In this document: in pieces, positions 20,489 to 27,819 of the stretch | Layout of the letters: each line of letters begins with the position of its first letter | Numbering within the stretch: position 1 is the first letter of the stretch | DNA from: Myxococcales bacterium | GTDB lineage: Bacteria > Myxococcota_A > Polyangia > Haliangiales > Haliangiaceae | Assembly (NCBI GenBank): GCA_016794525.1 | Contig: JAEUJY010000095.1 | Coordinates: 62,001-126,000, forward strand | DNA: 64,000 nt | Direction: 5' to 3' | Program-made: the position numbers and the translations under genes | Notes under the pieces: model-generated | What the model saw: only the letters and a program-made list of their open reading frames with translations | Told to the model about the DNA's origin: nothing | Databases searched by the model: none

Positions 20489-21279
20489 GCTTCACCCGAG
20501 AACGCCGAGACGCGCTCGTCGCGCGCTACCGGACGGTCCGCGCCGCGGAGGATGAGCTGTGGCCGCGCGCCCGGACCGCGGCGGAGCGCGCAGAGCTGGC
20601 GGCCATCCGCGCGGAGTCAACCGCCCTCGCCGCTGCGCTCGACGCCGAACTGCCCTGCGTGCCGATGAGCCGTTGCCCGTTCTGTGACTTCGTGGCCGAG
20701 GAGCAGTTCGATCCGTACGGCATCGACGGGTACTGGTGGCAGCGGGAGGTCTCGCACCGGGGTGTGGGGTCGCCACCGCGATGCGCGCACTACTTCGGCT
20801 TCACCGGCGCGCTCGCCCTGGCTCGCCCGATCGACGTGCTGGACTTCGCCGTCGAGACAGGACCGGAAGCGCCTTTCGTGGTGCCGAGACTCCTGGAGCC
20901 GCCCGGCATGAAGATGGTGATCTCGTCGACGCCGGTGGGGCGTCACACGGGCTACCCGATCTTCTACTACGGAGATCCGATCGATCGGGAGCTCGAAGGG
21001 CCGGCTGACTGGGGGCATCACCTGCGGCTGGTCTACCGGAATGGGTTTCGCGCCGGCAAAGAGGCGCGCACGGTGTTCGACGAGGAGTGCGACTTCGATC
21101 TGGCGCCGTGGATCGCGCGGGGCAAGGTGCAGTACATCCTGCCGGGCGACGAGACGCTGACGTTGCGGTCGACGGTCGAGGGGTGTCCCTACCTGGACCT
21201 GCCCGGGCGGCGGGTCCACAACCGGATCTACCAGGGCGAGCTGTGGCCGAAGCTCGACGAGCCGACGTCTGGCAGCTAG
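20485..21279 (+). CDS. putative immunity protein, second paralogue
   Basis: A 264-residue paralogue of the protein at 18337. The ATG overlaps the end of the toxin fragment as ATGA. Shared motifs in the same order are SRCPFCDFVAEEQFDPYGID, PPRCAHYFGFTGALALARPI, VVPRLLEPPGMK, ISSTPVGRHTGYPIFYYGDP, DWGHHL, LAPWIARGKVQYILPGDETL and CPYLDLPGRRVHNRIYQGEL. One cysteine of the second pair in copy 1 is Gly here. The charged N-terminal helix differs most, which fits adaptation to a different toxin variant. Its toxin partner is decayed, so this would be an orphan immunity gene retained for protection against siblings. Confidence 0.65.
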   Translation: MSFTRERRDALVARYRTVRAAEDELWPRARTAAERAELAAIRAESTALAAALDAELPCVPMSRCPFCDFVAEEQFDPYGIDGYWWQREVSHRGVGSPPRCAHYFGFTGALALARPIDVLDFAVETGPEAPFVVPRLLEPPGMKMVISSTPVGRHTGYPIFYYGDPIDRELEGPADWGHHLRLVYRNGFRAGKEARTVFDEECDFDLAPWIARGKVQYILPGDETLTLRSTVEGCPYLDLPGRRVHNRIYQGELWPKLDEPTSGS

Positions 21280-21350
21280 GGCCGCGCTGATCGACCGCCG
21301 CGGTCCGCTTCGGTGACCTTCGTCCAGGGCCGCCCTGGTACCCTCGCGCC

Positions 21351-22034
21351 ATGCAGAGCGCGTCGCGGTGCAGTGTGCTGGTGGCGGCGGTCGTCGGGGT
21401 CGCCGGGCTCGGCGCGGGCTGCGGGTCGTCGGGGCCGGCGGCGCAGCGGGCGCCGGGGAGCGAGTTGCTGGCGGCGGCGGACGCGGAGGCGATCGTGGCG
21501 AGGTGGCAGGGCGCGTGGGTGATGCCGTTCCGCAGGGGCGATCCGGCGACGTCGCGGATCGGCACGCGCGAGGTGTGGGCGGTGAGCGGGCGCGAGCTGA
21601 CCCGCTGGGATGGTGACGCCGAGACGACCGCGCCGATGACGCTGCTCGCGCCGTGCCTGGTCAAGGTGGGCGATCGGCAGTTCCGCTACGAGGCGTTCGC
21701 GTTCGTCGAGGGTCGGCTGGTCGTCGATGGTGAGATCGGGATGCGCGTCGGCGGCACGATCGTCGCGTGCAGCGATCTCGGCCACGTCTACATCTTCGAC
21801 GGCACGACGTGTCGCCACTGGAGGCGGCCGGTCGTCGGGCACCGGTTCACGTCGCATCCGGCGACGTGCAAGGTCGATGGGGCGCGCTTCGAGGCGACGT
21901 CGGCCGAGGACGCCACGGCGCCGCACGCGCTGCGGATCGACGGCGAGCTGGTCCGCCGGGACATCGAGTCGCCGCGGGCGCCGGCGACCCGCTTCGACAC
22001 GCTGGCCGCCGCCAAGGCGGCGCTGCTCGAGTGA
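21351..22034 (+). CDS. hypothetical lipoprotein
   Basis: A 227-residue protein with a lipoprotein signal (MQSASRCSVLVAAVVGVAGL-GAGCGS; lipobox Gly-Ala-Gly-Cys at about residue 24). The body has a repeated beta-rich look: EVWAVSGRELTRWDGDAE, KVGDRQFRYEAFAFVEGRLV, HVYIFDGTTCRHWRRPV. Several Cys residues in the mature part may pair. No family is recognised. It starts 71 nt after the second immunity gene and its codon usage matches the chromosome, so it probably marks the return to the core region. Confidence 0.65.
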   Translation: MQSASRCSVLVAAVVGVAGLGAGCGSSGPAAQRAPGSELLAAADAEAIVARWQGAWVMPFRRGDPATSRIGTREVWAVSGRELTRWDGDAETTAPMTLLAPCLVKVGDRQFRYEAFAFVEGRLVVDGEIGMRVGGTIVACSDLGHVYIFDGTTCRHWRRPVVGHRFTSHPATCKVDGARFEATSAEDATAPHALRIDGELVRRDIESPRAPATRFDTLAAAKAALLE

Positions 22035-22091
22035 CGGCGGGCGCGGCTGATCATCCCGGATGAGCCAGCGCGAGCTGCTACGCTTCGGTCC

Positions 22092-24884
22092 ATGCGGAGC
22101 ACGTCGCGCTGGGTCGCGCTGGTCGCGCTGGCGGCGGCGGTGGCGTGCGGCGGTGGAGGCGAGGGCGGCATCGACGGTGGCCGCGACGCGCCGGACAACG
22201 CGGCGCCGACGATCAGCAGCGCGGCGCCGACGCAGGCGACGGAGGACGTCGGGGTCACGTACCAGGCGACGGCGGTCGACGCCGACGGGCCGACGCGCCG
22301 CTGGTCGCTCGCGCCGGAGCACACCTGCGGCGGGGCGATCGTCGGCGCGAACGGCGTGCTCACGTTCACCGTCGCGGGCCCGGTCCCTCCGGCGACCTGC
22401 CAGCTCGCGATCCAGGTGTGTGACGGCGGCGTCCCCGAGGGCTGCGCGGTGCAGACGCAGACGGTCGCGGTCGTCGCGGTCAACGACCGTCCGGCGATCA
22501 CCAGCGCCGCGCCGACCGTCGCGCAGGAGCGCACGCCGTACGTCTACGCGGCCACGGTCGACGACCCCGATGGGCCCCAGCAACGCTGGTCGCTGCGCGG
22601 CGATCACACCTGCGGTGGCACGATCGACGCCACCGGCCGGCTCACGTTCACCCGCCCCGCGCCGACGCCGGCGACGTGCACGCTGTCGATCCAGGTGTGC
22701 GATCGCGGCGCGCCCGAGGCCTGCGCCACCGAGACCGCGACGATCGCGGTCGAGGAGATCAACGACCCGCCGACGATCATCACCTCGCCGCCGCCCGGCA
22801 CCACCGAGACCACGACCTACACCTACCTGGCCGAGGCGATCGACCCCGACGGCCCCGGCCTGACGTGGTCGCTGTTGCCGGCCCACACCTGCGGCGGCTC
22901 GATCGATCCGGTCACCGGCCGGCTCGCGTTCACGATCCTCGACCCGATCCCGCCGCCGACGTGCACGCTGGCGATCCAGGCGTGCGACGGCGGCGTGCCC
23001 GACCGCTGCGGCACCCAGACGGTCGCGATCGCGATCACGCCGTACAACGGCCTGCTCACGGTCACGACGATCCCGCCCGACGTGGCGACCGAGGATCAAC
23101 CCTACGTCTACACCCCGGCCTGGTCCGACGACGACGGCCCGGCGGTGCGGTGGGACTTCCGGGTCGGCCACACCTGCGGCGGCACGCTCGATCCGCTCAC
23201 CGGCGTGTTCACCTTCACCCCGGTCGGCCCGGTGCCGCCCACCTCGTGCAGCGTCGGGCTCTACGCCTGCGACAACGGCTCGCCCAACCGCTGCGTCGTC
23301 CAGACCCGCCACGTGTCGATCATCCCGGACGACGATCCGATGATCGCGGTCGACGACGGCGTCCACCTGATGATGCGGGACGGCCCGTGGCTGACCATGG
23401 ACGTGATCTCCAACGACGTCGATCCCGACGGCGGCTCGTTCGCGCCGCTGGCGGCGGTCGCGACCCAGCCGGCCCACGGCGTCGCGTTCCTCACGGCGGA
23501 CGGCTACGAGGTCATGTACATCCCCGACGCGGGCTACTGCAACTCGCAGCCGGGCGGCGTGCCCGACGCGTTCACCTACGCGCTGCCGGGCGGCTCGACC
23601 GCGACGGTCGCGGTGCGGGTGATGTGCCCGGCGCCGCCGGTGGCGGTCGCGGCGGGCGCCGAGCACACCTGCGCGCGCTTCGCGAGCGGCGTCGTGCGGT
23701 GCTGGGGCGACAACAGCGGCGGCCAGCTCGGCGTCGGTGACACGCTCGATCGCGGCGACCAGACCAACGAGATGGGCGCCAACCTGGTGCCGGCGTGGCT
23801 CGGCACCGGCCGCAGCGTGCAGCAGGTGTGGAGCGGCGGCTTCCACGACTGCGCGCTGCTCGACGACGGCAGCGTGAAGTGCTGGGGCTACAACACCGCC
23901 GGCCAGCTCGGCGTCGGACACCGCGGCGATCGCGGCACCGCCCGCTACACGATCGGCGACGTCATCGCGCCGGTCGCGCTCGGCGCCGGTCGCGCCGCGG
24001 TCACGCTCGCGCTCGGGCGCTTCCACACCTGCGCGATCCTGGACGACGGCAGCGTGAAGTGCTGGGGCGACGGGTACTGGGGGCAGCTCGGCTACGGCAA
24101 CACCGTCGCGCGCGGCGACAACCCCGGCGAGATGGGCGACGCGCTGCCCGTGGTCCCGCTCGGTACCGGCCGCACCGCGGTCGCGCTCGCCGCGGGGGCC
24201 CGCAACACCTGCGCGATCCTCGACGACGGCAGCGTGAAGTGCTGGGGCGACAACTCGTCCGGCCAGCTCGGCCAGGGCGACCAGGTCAGCCGCGGCGACA
24301 CCGCGGGCGAGATGGGCGACGCGCTGCCGGCGATCGCGCTGGGCGCCGGGCGCACCGCGGTCGCGATCGCCGTCGGCGAGGTCCACGCGTGCGCCGTGCT
24401 CGATGACGGCAGCGTGAAGTGCTGGGGCAACAACGGCCTCGGGGTGCTCGGGATCGGCGACACCTACGACCGCGGGCGCATCCCCGGCCAGATGGGCGAC
24501 GCGCTGCCGGCGGTCGCGCTCGGCGCCGGCCGCACCGCGGTCGGGGTCGTGGTCGGCCCGTCGCACGCGTGCGCGCGGCTCGACGACGGCCACGTCAAGT
24601 GCTGGGGCTACAACGCGCTCGGCGAGCTCGGCCTGGGCGACACCACCAACCGCGGCGCCGACAACGCGGCCATGGGCGACGCGCTGCCGGCGGTCGCGCT
24701 CGGCACGGGGCGGACGGTGGTCGCGCTGACGTCGGCCGGGCGCCACACCTGCGCGCTGCTCGACGACGTGACGATCAAGTGCTGGGGCTACAACAGCAGC
24801 GGCCAGCTCGGCCTCGAGCACTCCGAGACCCGCGGCACCACGCCGACGGGCATGGGCGACAACCTGCCCGCGCTGCAGTTCTGA
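22092..24884 (+). CDS. Ig-like and RCC1-repeat surface lipoprotein
   Basis: A 930-residue exported protein. Signal and lipobox: ALAAAVACGGGGEGG. Residues about 37-415 hold four similar modules of about 93 residues, each with a Pro-x-Ile-Thr/Ser start, HTCGG, and a closing 'IQVCDGGVP..C..QT' with cysteines; these look like Ig-like/cadherin-type repeats. A fifth variant (VDDGVHLMMRDGPWLTMDVI) follows. Residues about 518-930 contain seven RCC1-type blades, each with HxCAxLDDGSVKCWGxN, that should close a seven-bladed propeller. RCC1 lipoproteins of this type are common on myxobacterial surfaces; the ligand is unknown. Confidence 0.85.
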   Translation: MRSTSRWVALVALAAAVACGGGGEGGIDGGRDAPDNAAPTISSAAPTQATEDVGVTYQATAVDADGPTRRWSLAPEHTCGGAIVGANGVLTFTVAGPVPPATCQLAIQVCDGGVPEGCAVQTQTVAVVAVNDRPAITSAAPTVAQERTPYVYAATVDDPDGPQQRWSLRGDHTCGGTIDATGRLTFTRPAPTPATCTLSIQVCDRGAPEACATETATIAVEEINDPPTIITSPPPGTTETTTYTYLAEAIDPDGPGLTWSLLPAHTCGGSIDPVTGRLAFTILDPIPPPTCTLAIQACDGGVPDRCGTQTVAIAITPYNGLLTVTTIPPDVATEDQPYVYTPAWSDDDGPAVRWDFRVGHTCGGTLDPLTGVFTFTPVGPVPPTSCSVGLYACDNGSPNRCVVQTRHVSIIPDDDPMIAVDDGVHLMMRDGPWLTMDVISNDVDPDGGSFAPLAAVATQPAHGVAFLTADGYEVMYIPDAGYCNSQPGGVPDAFTYALPGGSTATVAVRVMCPAPPVAVAAGAEHTCARFASGVVRCWGDNSGGQLGVGDTLDRGDQTNEMGANLVPAWLGTGRSVQQVWSGGFHDCALLDDGSVKCWGYNTAGQLGVGHRGDRGTARYTIGDVIAPVALGAGRAAVTLALGRFHTCAILDDGSVKCWGDGYWGQLGYGNTVARGDNPGEMGDALPVVPLGTGRTAVALAAGARNTCAILDDGSVKCWGDNSSGQLGQGDQVSRGDTAGEMGDALPAIALGAGRTAVAIAVGEVHACAVLDDGSVKCWGNNGLGVLGIGDTYDRGRIPGQMGDALPAVALGAGRTAVGVVVGPSHACARLDDGHVKCWGYNALGELGLGDTTNRGADNAAMGDALPAVALGTGRTVVALTSAGRHTCALLDDVTIKCWGYNSSGQLGLEHSETRGTTPTGMGDNLPALQF

Positions 24885-24936
24885 CCGCCACGCCGCCGGC
24901 CGCCGCGCGCGGCCCGCGCTGGAGTAGCATCCGCGC

Positions 24937-25650
24937 ATGGAGACGACCCCGAGCGGCTGGATGGTCATCGATCGCGCGCGCGGCGTGCTGACGCGCACCT
25001 ACAAGTTCAGCAAGGGCGGCACGGCGATGACGTTCGTCGCGCGGATGGGCGATGGCCGGCTGATGGTGGTGAGCCCGCCGACCGGGCTCGACGAGGCGGC
25101 CTACGCCGAGCTGGCGCCGTTCGGCGAGGTCGGCGCGCTGGTCGCCAACAACGGCTTCCACTACCTGGGGCAGGCGGCGTGGCGCGCGCGCTTCCCCGCG
25201 GCGCGCAGCTTCGCGCCGGCCCAGGCGGTGGCGCGCATCGACAAGAAGAGCAAGGTCAAGCTGAGCTTCGAGCCGATGGCGGCGCTCGCCGAGCTGACCG
25301 GCGCCGACGTCGGCGTGCGCGACGTGCCCGACACCAAGCGCGGCGAGGCGTGGTGCTGGGCCAAGACCGAGCGCGGCCACGCCTGGTACGCGTCGGACGT
25401 GCTGGCCAACATGCCCAAGGCGCCGCCGTTCCCGATCGGCCTGTTGTTCAAGTGGAGCAACAGCGCGCCCGGCTACAAGGTGTTCGGGCTGGCGATGAAG
25501 CTGATCGTCAAGGACCCCAAGGCGACCCTGCGGCTGCTGGCCGAGGACCTCGAGGCGCACCCGGTGACGACGATGGTGCCGGCCCACGGCGACGTGCTCG
25601 CGCACGCGTCGCTGGCCGCCGACACCCGGGCGCTGGTGACGGGGCGGTAG
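24937..25650 (+). CDS. metallo-beta-lactamase-fold-like protein (DUF4336-like)
   Basis: A 237-residue cytoplasmic protein. The pattern resembles DUF4336, a non-canonical MBL-fold family: MTFVARMGDGRLMVVSPP, LVANNGFHYLGQAAWRARFP, VPDTKRGEAWCWAKTERG, and TTMVPAHGDVLAHA near the end. It has the PAHGD motif but no HxHxDH zinc site, so hydrolase activity is doubtful. The TAG stop overlaps the GTG of the sigma-factor gene (taGTG), so the two are translationally coupled. Confidence 0.6.
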   Translation: METTPSGWMVIDRARGVLTRTYKFSKGGTAMTFVARMGDGRLMVVSPPTGLDEAAYAELAPFGEVGALVANNGFHYLGQAAWRARFPAARSFAPAQAVARIDKKSKVKLSFEPMAALAELTGADVGVRDVPDTKRGEAWCWAKTERGHAWYASDVLANMPKAPPFPIGLLFKWSNSAPGYKVFGLAMKLIVKDPKATLRLLAEDLEAHPVTTMVPAHGDVLAHASLAADTRALVTGR

Positions 25651-26444
25651 TGGCGACCGAGCGCGAGCCGTGGCGCGACGCCGTCGACGCGGCCATCGCG
25701 GGGTGCGCGCGGGTCTCGGCGGACGCGGTGCTGGCCCACGTGCGCGCGGCGATCGCGGGCGGCGCGGCGCCGGCCCACGCCGGTGATCTCGCGCTGGCGT
25801 TCGCGGTGGCCGCGGGCGATCCGGCGGCGGCGCGACGCTTCGAGGCGCTGGTCGGCGGCGAGCTGGTGGCGGCGGCGCGCGCGATCGATCGCGACCCGGC
25901 GTTCGTCGACGAGATCTGCCAGCTGGCGCGGGTGCGCCTGGTGGTCGGTGACGGCGGGCCGCCGCGCATCGCCGGCTACCGCGGCGCCGGGCCGCTGCGG
26001 GCGTGGGTGGCGATCGCGACCCGGCGGCTGGCGCTGAACGCGCGGCGCGGCGGCGATCCGGGCGACGCCGGCGCGGGTGGCGACGACGCGCTCGCCGAGC
26101 TGGTCGATCGCGAGCCGGATCCGGCGCTGCGCCACCTGCGCACGCTGTACCGGACCGAGTTCCGCGAGGCGCTGGCCGCGGCGCTCGCGGCGCTGCCCGA
26201 CCGCGATCGCGCGGTGTTGCGGCTGCGCTTCGTCGAGGGCCTCGAGCTGGCGCAGATCGGCCGCTTGTACCGCGTCCACGAGTCGACCGCGTCGCGGTGG
26301 CTGAGCGCGGCGCGCGAGGCGGTGGCCAGCGCGACCCGCGATGGGCTGATGGCGCGGCTGGCGGTCACGACCGCGACCGCCGACAGCGTCGCGCGGATGG
26401 TGGCCAGCGGCCTGGACCTGAGCGTGGCCCGGCTGCTGCGTTGA
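25650..26444 (+). CDS. ECF-like sigma-70 family sigma factor
   Basis: A 264-residue protein that starts with GTG overlapping the previous stop. Region 2 appears as a divergent segment: FVDEICQLARVRLVVGDGG, GYRGAGPLRAWVAIATRRLA and LNARRGG. Region 4 is the helix-turn-helix LAALPDRDRAVLRLRFVEGL, ELAQIGRLYRVHESTASRW and LSAAREAVASA. It is longer than most ECF factors, mainly at the N-terminus and the C-terminal tail ('VARMVASGLDLSVARLLR'). A kinase gene with a zinc-finger N-terminus lies downstream (27820), which suggests a sigma-kinase pair as known in myxobacteria; a lipoprotein-like hydrolase lies between. Confidence 0.8.
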   Translation: MATEREPWRDAVDAAIAGCARVSADAVLAHVRAAIAGGAAPAHAGDLALAFAVAAGDPAAARRFEALVGGELVAAARAIDRDPAFVDEICQLARVRLVVGDGGPPRIAGYRGAGPLRAWVAIATRRLALNARRGGDPGDAGAGGDDALAELVDREPDPALRHLRTLYRTEFREALAAALAALPDRDRAVLRLRFVEGLELAQIGRLYRVHESTASRWLSAAREAVASATRDGLMARLAVTTATADSVARMVASGLDLSVARLLR

Positions 26445-26520
26445 CGCGGGGATCCACCAGCCCTCCCAGAAGTTCGGTCGATTTTCGTGCAAGCCGCGCC
26501 GACCCCCGTGTCGATCCGGC

Positions 26521-27810
26521 ATGAAGCCCATCTTCCCGTTCGTCTGCGCGGCGCTCCTGGGCGCCGCGGCCTGCACCGATGACGTCGCGCCCGCCCCGGC
26601 GCCGACCACCACCGTCGACGCGGCGACGCTGGCGTGGCACCGCACGCGCGTCGCCGGCGACGTCTACCACTACGAGGTGACCGTGCCGATCGGCGGCGCG
26701 CCCAACGCCGCGCTGCGGCTGCACCGCGTCGTGCGCGAGCGCGCGCCCGGCGTGCCGCGGCCGGCGGCCCACGCCGCGGTGCTGCTGCACGGCGACTTCG
26801 CGACGTTCGTCACCAGCTTCCTGCCGACCGCGGGCGATCCGGCGTCGCCGGCGCCGGGCATGGCCCCGTACCTGGCGGCCCAGGGCCTCGACGTGTGGGG
26901 CGTCGATCGCCGCTGGACGCTGCCGGGGGCCGACGACGACGTCAGCGACTTCGGCGGGATGGGCGTGGCCCAGGAGCTCGACGACCTGCGCCTGGCGCTG
27001 GGCGTGGTGCGCGCGGTGCGGGCGCTCGACGGCAGCGGCGGCGGCAAGGTGCCGCTGGTCGGCTTCTCCCACGGCGCGCAGCTCGCGTACCTGTACGCGG
27101 CGGTCGAGGCCGGTCGGCCGGCGGCGCAGCGCCACGCCAGCGCGATCGCGGCGCTCGACTTCTACGGCGCGCTGCCGCCCGACGCCGCCGACACCCGCGC
27201 GGTGTTCTGCGACTTCGCCGCGTTCGAGGACCAGGCGCTCGCCGACGGGGTCACCGACAGCTCGAACCAGTTCTTCATCGACCTGGGCACGCTGGCCCGC
27301 ACCGCGCCCGACGACGTGTCGCCGATCTTCGGCGATCGCAGCAACCACGACGCGCTGGCGCTGGTGCTGGGCCAGACCTACTTCTTCGCGCCGTACGCGC
27401 CGCTGTACCACCTGCTGGCGCCGGTGCTCGACGAGGCCGGCGAGGCCCGCGGCTACGCGGCGGTGTCCGACGACGCGGCCAGCGCGTGGCTGGCGGGCGC
27501 GACGCCGCACCAGTCGATGCGCGAGGCCGCCGACTTCGATCACCTGCTGTGCGGCGACGCCGCGCCGATCGACGCGCCGCTGGCCCGCATCCGCGTGCCC
27601 GTGCTGTACATCGGCGCCGCCGGCGGCGCGGGCGACCTCGGCGTCTACACCACGACGCAGGTGAGCTCGTCCGACGTGACCGCGCTGGTCGCGCGGCGCC
27701 TGCCGCCGGGCCAGGAGGCCGAGGACGTCGGCCACGCCGACCTGCTGTTCGCGAGCGACGCGCCGACGCTGGCGTGGCAGCCGCTCGCGACCTGGCTCGC
27801 GGCCCGCTGA
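26521..27810 (+). CDS. exported alpha/beta hydrolase-like lipoprotein
   Basis: A 429-residue protein with a lipoprotein signal (CAALLGAAACTDD; Cys at about residue 18). AAVLLHGDFATFVTSF is the oxyanion-hole strand, VPLVGFSHGAQLAYLYA carries a G-x-S-x-G nucleophile elbow (about residue 180), and the EDVGHADLLF segment holds the probable catalytic His. The length and long N-terminal part (YHYEVTVPIGGAPNAALRLH) suggest a secreted esterase/lipase-like enzyme. It lies between the sigma factor and the kinase; 76 nt separate it from the former and 9 nt from the latter, so it is likely cotranscribed with the kinase. Confidence 0.65.
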   Translation: MKPIFPFVCAALLGAAACTDDVAPAPAPTTTVDAATLAWHRTRVAGDVYHYEVTVPIGGAPNAALRLHRVVRERAPGVPRPAAHAAVLLHGDFATFVTSFLPTAGDPASPAPGMAPYLAAQGLDVWGVDRRWTLPGADDDVSDFGGMGVAQELDDLRLALGVVRAVRALDGSGGGKVPLVGFSHGAQLAYLYAAVEAGRPAAQRHASAIAALDFYGALPPDAADTRAVFCDFAAFEDQALADGVTDSSNQFFIDLGTLARTAPDDVSPIFGDRSNHDALALVLGQTYFFAPYAPLYHLLAPVLDEAGEARGYAAVSDDAASAWLAGATPHQSMREAADFDHLLCGDAAPIDAPLARIRVPVLYIGAAGGAGDLGVYTTTQVSSSDVTALVARRLPPGQEAEDVGHADLLFASDAPTLAWQPLATWLAAR

Positions 27811-27819
27811 TCGCGGTAC

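Noticed and set aside
21276-24998. A 1240-residue minus-strand open frame over the RCC1 gene
   Set aside because: Antisense of the RCC1 and Ig-like repeats; the plus strand shows the conserved CWGxN motifs.
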